From contig JAFDWN010000026.1 of assembly GCA_018268465.1 (NCBI GenBank), positions 62,001 to 126,000 of the forward strand: a DNA stretch of 64,000 bases. The letters run 5' to 3'. Below the pieces are notes generated by a model, which was not told the origin of the DNA, did no database searches, and saw only the letters and a list, made by a program, of their open reading frames with translations. This document shows, piece by piece, positions 17,584 to 26,737 of this stretch (position 1 is the stretch's first letter; every line of letters begins with the position of its first letter). The translations under genes were made by a program, and so were the position numbers. The stretch is from Actinomycetota bacterium (lineage in GTDB: Bacteria > Actinomycetota > Actinomycetes > Mycobacteriales > Mycobacteriaceae).

Positions 17584-17692
17584 GGCACCTCTCCCTCGAG
17601 TTCGGCGATATGCGAGGCCGCACGCGGCAGCACTCCATCACAATAAGCACATCGCACAACACCGGGCGCCCGGGAAGCCTTCCCGCGACGCC

Positions 17693-18730
17693 TCAGGCGA
17701 TCGGGTAGGGCCAGGGGTTGAACCGGCAGGTCTTGCCGTCGGCGGTGACCGTTCCCGGATCGAACCGGGCGGCATCGTCGTTGCTGGTCGAGAACGTCTG
17801 CTGCATCATCACCGGCGCCAGCTGACCCTCCTCGGCACACTGCTCGTGCCGCTGGTAGCCGATGGCGTGACCGACCTCGTGGTTGATCAGATACTGACGG
17901 TAGGACCCGACGTCACCCTGGAAGGGCACCGCGCCGCGCACCCAGCGGGCCTCGTTGACGAACACCCGCGGCTGGCCGTCGGTGTACTCGGGGTTGTAGC
18001 AGGACGCCTCGAGCTGGATGTCGTACCCGCACCCGCCGCGGATGGTCATCGGTGAGGTCAGCGATACGCGGAAGTCGGGTTCACCCTGGTAGGACGCATC
18101 GACGCGGCTGAACGCGAACTGGGGGTTATGCGTCCAGCTCTTGGGATTGTCCAGGGTCTCGCTCACCATGCGGGCGAACCCGTCGTCACCCCCGAAGGTC
18201 GTGGTGTCCACCCCGTCCTCCACCTCGACGGTGTAGGTGAACGTCTTCACGGTGCCCTCACCCACCTTCGGGGTGGTGCCGGGCACGATATGCCAGGTCC
18301 CGGCGCCGGCCTCGGTGAACTGGCCGCCATCGGGCAGGATTCCGGTCGGCAGATTGGCGTCGAACTGCGTCAGGCCCTTGGGCGGCGCCCCGATGATGGC
18401 CGTACTCGCCGCACCGATGGTCGGCGGCCCCTGGACGGGCCCCTCGTCGTCGATCGCGGGCGCGGGTGCGCTGGTCCCGGTGATCGTCTGGTACAGCACG
18501 ATGGCGGTCACCACCGCCAGCACCGGCAGCGCATACGCGCGCCAGCCGTAGGTGGACACGAAGCGGCCCAGCCAGGTCTGCTTACGCCACCGGCGATGGT
18601 CCTCGCGATTGGAGCGCGCCCGCCCGGAATCGGACGTGAGCGGGTCACGCTGGGCCCGCAGCGGCTCCCGCCACTCGGTGCGCAGCGCCGGCGCACGCCC
18701 GCCCCCGCGACGCCCCGGGTCGTAGGTCAC
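17693..18730 (-). CDS. DUF3152 protein with metzincin-type zinc site, single membrane anchor
   Basis: Protein of 345 residues equivalent to Rv3207c. A basic cytoplasmic N-terminus is followed by one hydrophobic helix (WRAYALPVLAVVTAIVLY) and an extracytoplasmic domain. That domain contains HEVGHAIGYQRH, which fits the metzincin pattern HExxHxxGxxxH, and then PVMMQQT, a plausible Met-turn. It is therefore probably an anchored cell-wall-side metalloprotease; the substrate is unknown. I chose GTG 18730 (MTYDPGRRGGGR), since upstream residues lack similarity. It diverges from the TetR gene. Confidence 0.82.
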   Translation of the reverse strand: MTYDPGRRGGGRAPALRTEWREPLRAQRDPLTSDSGRARSNREDHRRWRKQTWLGRFVSTYGWRAYALPVLAVVTAIVLYQTITGTSAPAPAIDDEGPVQGPPTIGAASTAIIGAPPKGLTQFDANLPTGILPDGGQFTEAGAGTWHIVPGTTPKVGEGTVKTFTYTVEVEDGVDTTTFGGDDGFARMVSETLDNPKSWTHNPQFAFSRVDASYQGEPDFRVSLTSPMTIRGGCGYDIQLEASCYNPEYTDGQPRVFVNEARWVRGAVPFQGDVGSYRQYLINHEVGHAIGYQRHEQCAEEGQLAPVMMQQTFSTSNDDAARFDPGTVTADGKTCRFNPWPYPIA

Positions 18731-18878
18731 CGCACCAGAATGGCACAGACCAGCCCATTGGCACTTCCGGCACGCCACCATCCGGTCAGTCCGCCGGGCC
18801 CGCGCGGACGGGACGGCCACCGCGCGACGCCGTCCTGCACCGGTTGGGTTACCGTCGGTAGTAGTGTCGTGGCAATGA

Positions 18879-19645
<767 letters not shown>

Positions 19646-19646
<1 letters not shown>

Positions 19647-19683
19647 CCGGGCCAGGTTCCTGTCGAACCGAACCCGGCCCGGC
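19646..19683. terminator. Bidirectional hairpin between TetR and DUF3107 genes
   Basis: GCCGGGCC (19646-19653) pairs with GGCCCGGC (19676-19683), and an inner GGTTC/GAACC stem closes a 5-base loop. The structure fills the 48-base gap between two genes that end facing each other. Confidence 0.65.
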
Positions 19684-19694
19684 GGGCCCGAGGG

Positions 19695-19943
19695 TCAGGC
19701 GGTGGTGGCCGGCGCCGCCTGGACACCGAAGCCGACGCGACGCCCATCGGCGGCGCCGATCTCGACGTAGGCGATCTTGGTGTTCTGGACGAGGTAACGC
19801 CTGCCCTTGTCGTCCGTCAGGCTCAGCAGGCCCGACTCCTTGCCGAGCGCGTCGCTCACCAGCTTCTCCACCTCACCCGGCGTCTGCGCGCTGTTGAGGA
19901 CCAGCTCACGCGGGCTGTCCGAGATACCGATTTTGACCTCCAC
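19695..19943 (-). CDS. DUF3107 protein (TB9.4, Rv3208A-like)
   Basis: Small acidic to neutral protein of 82 residues, conserved across actinobacteria next to the TetR gene. The sequence MEVKIGISDSPRELVLNS, then KLVSDALGKESGLLSLTDDKG and RYLVQNTKIAYVEIG is typical of DUF3107. The fold is a small alpha/beta protein that could bind nucleic acid or a ligand, but no function is established. The M. tuberculosis homologue is known as TB9.4. It is monocistronic here, with its own upstream region of about 350 bases shared with the divergent membrane-protein gene. Confidence 0.88.
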   Translation of the reverse strand: MEVKIGISDSPRELVLNSAQTPGEVEKLVSDALGKESGLLSLTDDKGRRYLVQNTKIAYVEIGAADGRRVGFGVQAAPATTA

Positions 19944-20290
19944 GCTGTGTCCCTTTCTCCGCGCTGCTCACTGCGGGACCCGATTCCGTGATCGATGCCC
20001 CCAGAGCAGGCTAGTGGACGGCGACCGCGGCGCGCGGCGCCGGTGGGTTCGCGCTGAGCGAAGGGCCGCGCCGGGCCCGGAGCCGCCCCGCCGCACCCGC
20101 CCGAACCGGTCGACAGGAGCCGGCCGAGGCCCGTCCCGGCCGTTCGCCGCGCCTGCCGCACCCGCCGTTCCGGACCTCGACCCAAACGAGTCCGGACCGT
20201 GACCAACACGCCCGGCCTCGAGCCTCACCCGTCACTTCTGCACCGATAGCATCAGGGCCGCTAGTCAACGAGATGACGGGGATAGCCCAC
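19944..20290. promoter_or_regulatory. Divergent intergenic region with a -10 element at 20247-20252
   Basis: About 350 bases without a credible gene. A mycobacterial -10 (TAGCAT, 20247-20252) faces the rightward membrane-protein gene and predicts a transcript start near 20259, giving a leader of about 30 bases. No convincing -35 is visible. I find no clear element for the leftward DUF3107 gene; most of the interval is featureless GC-rich sequence. Confidence 0.45.
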
Positions 20291-21154
20291 ATGACCAGGC
20301 CTTATTCGCCTTACTCGCCGCATTCGTCGGCGCGGACCGAGCGTTTCGCCGACCGCGCCGATCAGCCCGCGGACCACCGCGACACCTTCGGCGCCACGGG
20401 CCGCACCGGCGAATACGCCGGCGCGTCGGAGTACGGGCGCTACGGGAGTTACGGAACGTACGGAAACCGCGGGGACCACGGCGGCTACGGGGACGACCAG
20501 GATCAGGGCGACTACGAGGATTACGAGGACTACGACGAATACGACGACGGCAGCCAGGCGCCGATCGACCGACGCTGGGTGTGGGTCGCGGGCGTGGCCG
20601 GCGCCATTCTGCTCGTCGCGGTGCTCTGCACCGTCGTGATCCTGGGCGGCGGCGACAGCGGCTCGGTGTCGGCCACCGTCAGCCCACCGACCACGCAGAC
20701 CAGCCAGCCAGCCACCACGAACGCCGCGCCGCCGGTCATACCACCCGCAGACGCCCTGCCGCCGGAGACCGTGACAACCGTCACGCCGACTCCGAGCGCG
20801 ACCGCGACGCCGACCGCCGAGGCCACACCACCGCCGGTGGCAGCGCCACCACCGCCCCCCGCCGAGGCGGCGCCCCCCGTCGATCCGCGCACCGTCACCT
20901 ACACCGTGACGGGCAACCGCCAGCTCATCGACCTGGTCACCATCATCTACACCGACCAGCAGGGCGCACTGCAGACCGACGTCAACGTGGCGCTGCCGTG
21001 GACCAAAACCGTCGTGCTCGACCCCGGCGTCGACCTCAAATCGGTGACCGCCACCAGCATGGGCGGGCAGCTGAACTGCTCGATCACCGACGCCGCCGGT
21101 GCCACGATCGTCGCGCAGACCAACAACACGCTCATCACCACCTGCACGAACTGA
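20291..21154 (+). CDS. Membrane-anchored Thr/Pro-rich protein with MmpS-like C-terminal domain
   Basis: Protein of 287 residues in the Rv3209 position. The cytoplasmic N-terminus is rich in Gly, Tyr and Asp (YEDYEDYDEYDD). One transmembrane helix (VWVAGVAGAILLVAVLCTVV) follows, then a Thr/Pro/Ala linker and a C-terminal extracytoplasmic domain (TVTYTVTGNRQLIDLVTIIY ... TTCTN) that resembles the MmpS/lipoprotein beta-sandwich. It probably spans the cell wall zone. I took ATG 20291, which has GGGGA eight bases upstream, rather than ATG 20273. It converges on the ferritin-like gene with a 30-base gap. Confidence 0.75.
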   Translation: MTRPYSPYSPHSSARTERFADRADQPADHRDTFGATGRTGEYAGASEYGRYGSYGTYGNRGDHGGYGDDQDQGDYEDYEDYDEYDDGSQAPIDRRWVWVAGVAGAILLVAVLCTVVILGGGDSGSVSATVSPPTTQTSQPATTNAAPPVIPPADALPPETVTTVTPTPSATATPTAEATPPPVAAPPPPPAEAAPPVDPRTVTYTVTGNRQLIDLVTIIYTDQQGALQTDVNVALPWTKTVVLDPGVDLKSVTATSMGGQLNCSITDAAGATIVAQTNNTLITTCTN

Positions 21155-21184
21155 TCGGGGCCGCGAGCGGGGCCCGGCGGGCTC

Positions 21185-21889
21185 TCAGGCCAGGCCGAGC
21201 TCCTGCATGCGCGCACTGTGAGTGCGCTGCAGCCGCTCGAAGAACTCGGCGATCTGGGACAGCCCCCCGCCGGTCGACATCACCAGGTCGACGAGCTCGT
21301 CGTGATCGGCGAGCACGTACTGGGCCTGGGTGATGGCCTCGCCGAGCAGCCGACGCGACCACAACGCCAGCCGGTGGCGCTGTTTGTCGCTGGCACGCAC
21401 CGCCGCCTGCACCTCGGCGACCACGAACTGCGAGTGCCCCGTCTCCGACAGCACCGCGCGCACCACAGACGCCACGTCCTCGGGGAGCGCGTCGGCGATC
21501 TCCAGGTAGAAATCGGCGGCGAGCGCATCGCCGATATATGTCTTGACCAGCGCCTCCAGCCACGTGCTCGGCGTGGTCAGCCGGTGATAGGACTCCAGCG
21601 CCGACGCGTACTTGGTCATCACCGGCACGACGTCGACGTTGCGGCGCTCCAGCGCGTCGCGCAGCAGTTCGTAATGCGCCATCTCGGCGGCGGCCATGCT
21701 GGCCATGTTGATCCGGCCCCGCAGATTGGGCGCCATCCTGGCTTCGTCGGTCAGCCGGTAGAACGCCGCGACCTCGCCGTATGCCAGCACCGCGAACAGT
21801 TCATCGACCCCGGGATGGCCGGCCGGCACGCCCGGTGTCCCGGGGTCCGCCATCTGGTGGGGCGAGGTGCCGGCAGGCGTCGAATTCAT
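21185..21889 (-). CDS. Ferritin-like protein (Rv3210c-like)
   Basis: All-helical protein of 234 residues. The order of acidic and histidine residues (GEVAAFYRL, MAAAEMAHYELL, DALAADFYLEIA, ETGHSQFV) fits a four-helix ferritin-like bundle that could hold a di-iron site, similar to the tRNA hydroxylase MiaE-like group. The true reaction is unknown. I chose the ATG at 21889 (MNSTPAGTSPHQM) by comparison with the expected ~231-residue homologue. It diverges from the DEAD-box helicase transcript. Confidence 0.78.
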   Translation of the reverse strand: MNSTPAGTSPHQMADPGTPGVPAGHPGVDELFAVLAYGEVAAFYRLTDEARMAPNLRGRINMASMAAAEMAHYELLRDALERRNVDVVPVMTKYASALESYHRLTTPSTWLEALVKTYIGDALAADFYLEIADALPEDVASVVRAVLSETGHSQFVVAEVQAAVRASDKQRHRLALWSRRLLGEAITQAQYVLADHDELVDLVMSTGGGLSQIAEFFERLQRTHSARMQELGLA

Positions 21890-21942
21890 GGCCCAACTGT
21901 AGACGCCGGACCGCACAACACCCGCCCGCAAAGCGGGCCAGC

Positions 21943-21948
21943 TATCAT
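21943..21948 (+). promoter_or_regulatory. -10 element of the DEAD-box helicase transcript
   Basis: TATCAT fits the mycobacterial TANNNT -10 consensus and predicts a start near 21955. The resulting leader to the helicase ATG at 22133 would be about 180 bases and would contain the small ORF at 21993-22136. No good -35 is visible. Confidence 0.45.
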
Positions 21949-21992
21949 GGGGAGCGGCAGTGTCCCGGAAAGCGCCGGTCACCGCCAAAGAA

Positions 21993-22136
21993 ATGTGCGT
22001 GCACGTGCATGGCTCGCCTCGACGGCACAACCTCGAAGGCTCCTCGACGGCAGAGCCCCGCGAACTTTTCGTCAAACTCGTGCGCGCTTGGAAGCAACGA
22101 GGTTTGACCCTGAAAGGCTACGTCTCCCAAGCATGA
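21993..22136 (+). CDS. Possible 47-residue leader ORF overlapping the helicase start
   Basis: A small frame in the helicase leader begins at ATG 21993 and ends in a TGA that overlaps the helicase ATG (ATGA at 22133-22136). The product would be basic and His/Arg-rich at the N-terminus (MCVHVHGSPRRHN) and end in RGLTLKGYVSQA. Only a weak purine stretch (AAAGAA) precedes it. I do not recognise the protein. It could be a translated leader coupled to the helicase, or a chance frame in a structured 5' untranslated region. Confidence 0.35.
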   Translation: MCVHVHGSPRRHNLEGSSTAEPRELFVKLVRAWKQRGLTLKGYVSQA

Positions 22137-23629
22137 CTCCCCTTGTCTCACAACCGAACATCACCTTTGCCACCCTCGGCGTTCGCGACGAAATCGTGCG
22201 CGCACTGACCGAGCAGGGCATTGAACATCCCTTTGCCATCCAGGAGCTCACGCTGCCGCTGGCGCTGGCCGGCGACGACCTGATCGGCCAGGCCCGCACC
22301 GGGATGGGCAAGACCTACGCCTTCGGCGTCCCGCTGCTGCAGAAGGTGAGCACCGACGCCGCCCGCCCGCTGTCGGGTATCCCCCGGGCCCTGGTCGTCG
22401 TCCCCACCCGCGAGCTGTGCATCCAGGTCTCCGGGGACCTGGCGACCGCAGCGAAGTACCTCACCGCCGGTGACCGCAAACTCACGGTCCTGTCGATTTA
22501 CGGCGGCCGCCCCTACGAGCCGCAGATCGAGGCACTGAAGAAGGGTGTCGACGTCATCGTCGGCACCCCGGGCCGGCTGCTCGACCTGGCTCAGCAAGGT
22601 CATCTGCAGCTGGGCGGACTTTCGGTGCTGGTGCTGGACGAGGCCGACGAGATGCTCGACCTGGGCTTCCTGCCCGACATCGAGCGGATCCTGCGTCAGA
22701 TCCCCGACGACCGCCAGTCCATGCTGTTCTCGGCCACGATGCCCGACCCGATCATCACCCTGGCCCGCACCTTCATGAGCCAGCCCACGCACATCCGGGC
22801 CGAAGCGCCGCACTCCTCGGCGGTGCACGACAGGACCAGCCAATTCGTCTACCGCGCCCACGCGCTGGACAAGGTGGAACTGGTCAGCCGGGTGCTGCAG
22901 GCCCGGGGCCGCGGCGCGACGATGATCTTCACGCGCACCAAGCGCACCGCCCAGAAAGTCGCCGACGAACTGGCCGAACGCGGATTCAAGGTCGGCGCGG
23001 TGCACGGCGACCTCGGCCAGATCGCCAGGGAGAAAGCACTCAAGTCCTTCCGCACCGGCGGCATCGATGTCCTCGTCGCCACGGACGTGGCCGCGCGCGG
23101 CATCGACATCGACGACGTCACCCACGTCATCAACTACCAGATTCCCGAGGACGAACAGGCCTACGTGCACCGCATCGGGCGGACCGGCCGGGCCGGCCGC
23201 ACCGGTGTCGCGATCACGCTGGTGGACTGGGACGAACTCACCCGCTGGGAACTGATCGACAAGGCGCTGGGCCTGGACTGCCCGGACCCTGCCGAGACCT
23301 ATTCCAGCTCACCCCACATCTACGAAGAGCTCGACATTCCCGCGGAAGCCGGCGGCTCCGTCGGGCCCACCCGCGCGCCCAGCGGTACCAAGGCGCCCCG
23401 GCAGAGCACCGACGAGGACGAGAAACCCGCCCGGCGTAGCAACCGGGTCCGGCGGCGCACCCGCGGCGGCAAAAAGTTGACCGGTCACCCGGAGACGGCG
23501 ACCGAAGACGATTCTTCGGTGGCAGCCCCTGATGCCGACGAGGACGCCGCCGGCGCGGACTCGACGCACAGCGGCCGTCGCCGCCGTCGCCGCCGGCCGC
23601 GCAAGAGCGAAGCCGCCGCCACCGGCTGA
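22133..23629 (+). CDS. rhlE: DEAD-box ATP-dependent RNA helicase (RhlE type)
   Basis: Cytoplasmic RNA helicase of 498 residues, equivalent to Rv3211. All core motifs are present: Q motif (FAIQELTLPLAL), motif I ARTGMGKT, PTRELCIQV, TPGRLLDL, motif II DEAD, motif III SAT, ARGIDI and HRIGRTGRAG. The basic C-terminal tail (RRSNRVRRRTRGGKK and a run of arginines at the end) probably binds RNA. Roles in ribosome assembly, RNA decay and cold adaptation are known for the family. A long leader with a possible small ORF precedes it. The propeller protein gene starts 16 bases downstream. Confidence 0.95.
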   Translation: MTPLVSQPNITFATLGVRDEIVRALTEQGIEHPFAIQELTLPLALAGDDLIGQARTGMGKTYAFGVPLLQKVSTDAARPLSGIPRALVVVPTRELCIQVSGDLATAAKYLTAGDRKLTVLSIYGGRPYEPQIEALKKGVDVIVGTPGRLLDLAQQGHLQLGGLSVLVLDEADEMLDLGFLPDIERILRQIPDDRQSMLFSATMPDPIITLARTFMSQPTHIRAEAPHSSAVHDRTSQFVYRAHALDKVELVSRVLQARGRGATMIFTRTKRTAQKVADELAERGFKVGAVHGDLGQIAREKALKSFRTGGIDVLVATDVAARGIDIDDVTHVINYQIPEDEQAYVHRIGRTGRAGRTGVAITLVDWDELTRWELIDKALGLDCPDPAETYSSSPHIYEELDIPAEAGGSVGPTRAPSGTKAPRQSTDEDEKPARRSNRVRRRTRGGKKLTGHPETATEDDSSVAAPDADEDAAGADSTHSGRRRRRRRPRKSEAAATG

Positions 23630-23645
23630 CGCCTTTCTCGCCTTC

Positions 23646-24857
23646 ATGGTCAGACCCGAGCGCCGCACCCGCGGCGATATGGTTGCGGCCCTGGCCATCG
23701 TCGTGGTGGTGGCCGTCGCGGCGGCCGTCATCTGGTGGACGAGCGATGCCAGGGCAACGATCAGCAGGCCCGCCTCCGAACGCCTGCCCGCGCTGACGTC
23801 GGCGCCCGATGTCCCTGCCTCGCTGACGCAGCTCTGGTCGGTGCCCAGTCCGGCGACCACCGCGCCCGTCGTCGCGGGCGGCGCCGTGATCACCGGCGAC
23901 GGACGCACCGTGGTGGGGCGCGACCCGGTCACCGGAGCGAGTGCCTGGAGTTACTCGCGCGACCGCGACCTGTGCGGCGTGACGTGGGTGTACAGCTACG
24001 CCGTCGCCGTGTATCCCGACGTGCGGGGATGCGGTCAGGTCAGCACCATCGACGGTGCGACGGGCAAACGCGGCCCCGCCCGCACCGGGTACTCCGACCC
24101 GGAGGTGAGACTGTCCTCCGACGGAACCACGGTGTTGTCCGCCGGCGACAGCAGGCTGGAATTGTGGCGCTCCGATATGGTCCGGATGATCAGCTACGGC
24201 TCACTGGATGCCCGGATAAAGCCCGGCGTTCCGGCGTCGCCGCTGTGTCGGCTGGTGTCGACGGCGGCCAGCTCCGCGGCCGTGTCGGTGTTGGAAGCCT
24301 GCCCCAACCAGCCCGACCTGCGGCTGACGCTGCTGCGGCCGGCCGATGATGAGGACAGCCCCGACCTGAAGTACGTCGAGCAGCCCGGCGTCACCGACGA
24401 CTCGGGGGCACAGGTGATCACCGTGTCGGGGACCACGACGGCGGTGTACGTCCCCACCCCCAAACCGACCGTCAACATCGTCGACGACACCGGCGCGACC
24501 GTGGCCAGCACGCTGCTGCCCGCACCGGTGTCGCCAGAGGCCGTCGCGACCCGCGCCGGGGATCTGGTGACCTGGTGGACCGGCGACAGCGTGCTGGTGT
24601 TCGAGGCTGACGGCCTGCGCTACAAGTACACGGTGACCCCGGCTGGCGAGAACCGCGCGGTGGGGCCGGCCACGGTGATGGCCGGACGGCTGATCGTGCC
24701 GGTGACCGACGGGTACGACGTCTTCGATCCGGCCACCGGCGCCAGCGAGCGCCATATTCCGGTCGCACGCCCGGGAGGGCAGGTCCCCGTGGTGCCCGCG
24801 GTGGCGGGTTCGACCATCCTCGAGCAACGCGGCGGAGAACTGGTCGCGCTGGGATAG
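23646..24857 (+). CDS. Membrane-anchored PQQ-like beta-propeller protein (Rv3212-like)
   Basis: Protein of 403 residues (407 in M. tuberculosis). A short basic N-terminus and one hydrophobic helix (MVAALAIVVVVAVAAAVIWW) anchor an extracytoplasmic domain of repeated beta-strand units with TGxxxW and DPxTG motifs (GRDPVTGASAWSYSR, VFDPATGASERH), typical of PQQ-like beta-propellers. Such proteins often scaffold envelope complexes; no enzyme residues are recognisable. The ATG at 23646 is preferred over a frame that begins inside the helicase gene. It is probably co-transcribed with the helicase. Confidence 0.8.
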   Translation: MVRPERRTRGDMVAALAIVVVVAVAAAVIWWTSDARATISRPASERLPALTSAPDVPASLTQLWSVPSPATTAPVVAGGAVITGDGRTVVGRDPVTGASAWSYSRDRDLCGVTWVYSYAVAVYPDVRGCGQVSTIDGATGKRGPARTGYSDPEVRLSSDGTTVLSAGDSRLELWRSDMVRMISYGSLDARIKPGVPASPLCRLVSTAASSAAVSVLEACPNQPDLRLTLLRPADDEDSPDLKYVEQPGVTDDSGAQVITVSGTTTAVYVPTPKPTVNIVDDTGATVASTLLPAPVSPEAVATRAGDLVTWWTGDSVLVFEADGLRYKYTVTPAGENRAVGPATVMAGRLIVPVTDGYDVFDPATGASERHIPVARPGGQVPVVPAVAGSTILEQRGGELVALG

Positions 24858-24900
24858 TTACGGCCCGCTGCCGGCCCGCGGGCGTGGTCGCCGGCCGGGG

Positions 24901-25719
24901 TCACCCCCGCCAGGCGAGCATGGACTTCAGCTCGGTGAAGTCGTAGCCACTGTCGTCCGGATGGATCTCGGTGGTGAACAGTGTCACGCCCTCGGCGACG
25001 AAGTCGTCGGCTGTCGCGGCGTCGGTCCAGGCCATCGCCCGCTCGATATCCGCTTCGTCACGTCCGGCCTCGCCCGCGAGCCGCTTGAGGAGTTCGTTCT
25101 TGCGACGGAACTCATCGAGGGGTTCGAAACTGTGCCAGATGTCGGCGTGGCGCGCGGCGGCGGGAATGGTGCGCTTCTCTCCACCGCCTCCGATCAGGAC
25201 CGGGATATGACGCAGCGGGCCGGGAGTCAGGTGGGCCAGCCGATGTTCGATCCTGGCCAACCCGCTGTCGAACAGATCCATCCGTGATTTCGTGGTGCCG
25301 TAGTCGTATCCGTACACGTCGAAATCCTTGGGATACCAGCCGGCGCCCAGCCCGAGGATGAGGCGCCCTCCGCTGATGTGGTCGACCGTGCGGGCCATGT
25401 CGGCGAGGAGGTCGGGGTTGCGATACGGAACGCCGGTGACCAAAAGGCCGATCTCGGCGCGGCTGGTGATTTCACCCCACGACGCCAGCGCGGTCCATCC
25501 CTCGAAGTTGTTCACGTCGGGCTGCTCGTCTTCGAGGATCGGTGCACCGTCGACAATCTCGACGAAGGGTCTGTGGAAGTGGTCGTAACCGAAGATCGCG
25601 TCGGCGCCCAAGTCTTCGGCCCGCAGCACCGCCTCACGCCACGTGGCGTAGTCCGGCGCCCCGCCGGGCCATAGTTGGACGCCGATCCGTACGCCGCTCT
25701 GATTCGCTGATGTGGTCAT
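24901..25719 (-). CDS. LLM-class flavin-dependent (probably F420) oxidoreductase
   Basis: TIM-barrel oxidoreductase of 272 residues in the luciferase-like monooxygenase superfamily. Hallmarks are GVQLWPGG at the N-terminus, GADAIFGYDHF, the ISGGRLILGLGAGWYPKDF turn (given in part) and the PVLIGGGGEKRT motif, a pattern typical of mycobacterial F420-dependent members. The substrate cannot be predicted. It has no counterpart between Rv3212 and Rv3213c, so it is an insertion into the conserved block. It lies 146 bases downstream of the parA stop in the same direction. Confidence 0.85.
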   Translation of the reverse strand: MTTSANQSGVRIGVQLWPGGAPDYATWREAVLRAEDLGADAIFGYDHFHRPFVEIVDGAPILEDEQPDVNNFEGWTALASWGEITSRAEIGLLVTGVPYRNPDLLADMARTVDHISGGRLILGLGAGWYPKDFDVYGYDYGTTKSRMDLFDSGLARIEHRLAHLTPGPLRHIPVLIGGGGEKRTIPAAARHADIWHSFEPLDEFRRKNELLKRLAGEAGRDEADIERAMAWTDAATADDFVAEGVTLFTTEIHPDDSGYDFTELKSMLAWRG

Positions 25720-25865
25720 CGTGCAGTGCCTTCCACCGGGTGCTCAACGGGTTGCCTTCACTGCAACTGAGCCGATAAGCGGTTCCATCCCGAGGGACCC
25801 GCTCGCGGCGCGCGGCAACCATTCGGCGTCATGGGGGCAGACGTCGCCCACGACCTCCGCCGGTG

Positions 25866-26687
25866 TCAGACCTCCGGGGCGAAGGTCTTCATCGCCCTGC
25901 CGCTCTTCCAGTGCCGCAGCAGTGCCTCGGCCAGCTCCCGGTAGGCCAGAGCGCCCTTGTTCTTGCGGCCGGCCAGCACCGACGCGCCCGACGCACTGGC
26001 CTCGGCGAACCGCACGGTGCGCGGGATCGGCGGCGCCAGAACCGGCAGGTCGTAGCGATCGGCCACGTCGAGAAGCACATCGCGGCTGTGGGTGGTGCGT
26101 GCGTCGTACAGGGTGGGAAGCGCTCCGAGCAGCGTGAGGTCGGCATTGGTGATCTGCTGGACGTCGGCGATGGTGCGCAGGAACTGCCCCACCCCCCGGT
26201 GCGCGAGGGTTTCGCACTGCAGCGGCACGATCACGTCGTCGGAGGCGGTCAGACCGTTGAGGGTGAGCACGCCCAGCGACGGCGGGCAGTCGATGATGAC
26301 CACGTCGTAACCCTGACCGTCGGCCTCGGGTCCGGTGAGTTTGGCGAGTGCGCGTTTGAGTGCGTATTCCCGCCCTGCCCGCATCAGCAGCATCGCCTCG
26401 GCTCCCGCCAGGTCGATGTTGGCCGGCAGAAGTGTCATACCTTCGGTGGTGTCGACCAGCGCGGCGCCGGGCTCGACCTCGCCGAGCAGCACTTCGTGCA
26501 CCGAAACCGGCAGCTTGTCTGGATCCTGCCCGAGCGAGAACGTCAGACATCCCTGGGGGTCGAGGTCGATGAGCAGCACCCGCTTGCCCTTTTCCGCCAT
26601 TGCCGCACCCAGCGACGCCACCGTCGTCGTCTTGGCAACCCCACCCTTTTGGTTGGCGACCGCAAGTACCCGCGTCACAGTGCCCAT
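25866..26687 (-). CDS. ParA/Soj-family ATPase (Rv3213c-like)
   Basis: Deviant Walker A ATPase of 273 residues. The P-loop is NQKGGVAKTTT, with the signature lysine of the ParA/MinD group, and Walker B is DVVIIDCPPSLG. These proteins position cargo such as chromosomes, plasmids or protein clusters; no ParB partner or parS-like site lies next to it, so it is probably a second, non-segregation ParA. It diverges from the phosphoglycerate-mutase-family gene, whose start region carries a 33-base repeat. The C-terminus ends in KSGRAMKTFAPEV. Confidence 0.9.
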   Translation of the reverse strand: MGTVTRVLAVANQKGGVAKTTTVASLGAAMAEKGKRVLLIDLDPQGCLTFSLGQDPDKLPVSVHEVLLGEVEPGAALVDTTEGMTLLPANIDLAGAEAMLLMRAGREYALKRALAKLTGPEADGQGYDVVIIDCPPSLGVLTLNGLTASDDVIVPLQCETLAHRGVGQFLRTIADVQQITNADLTLLGALPTLYDARTTHSRDVLLDVADRYDLPVLAPPIPRTVRFAEASASGASVLAGRKNKGALAYRELAEALLRHWKSGRAMKTFAPEV

Positions 26688-26737
26688 CCTGGCACGCCCC
26701 GGACGCCATGGCGTGACGTGGGGCAGAATCGCATGGC

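Noticed and set aside
19968-20292. Small minus-strand frames between the DUF3107 and membrane-protein genes
   Set aside because: Arg/Gly-rich composition without family resemblance or ribosome binding sites; kept as intergenic.
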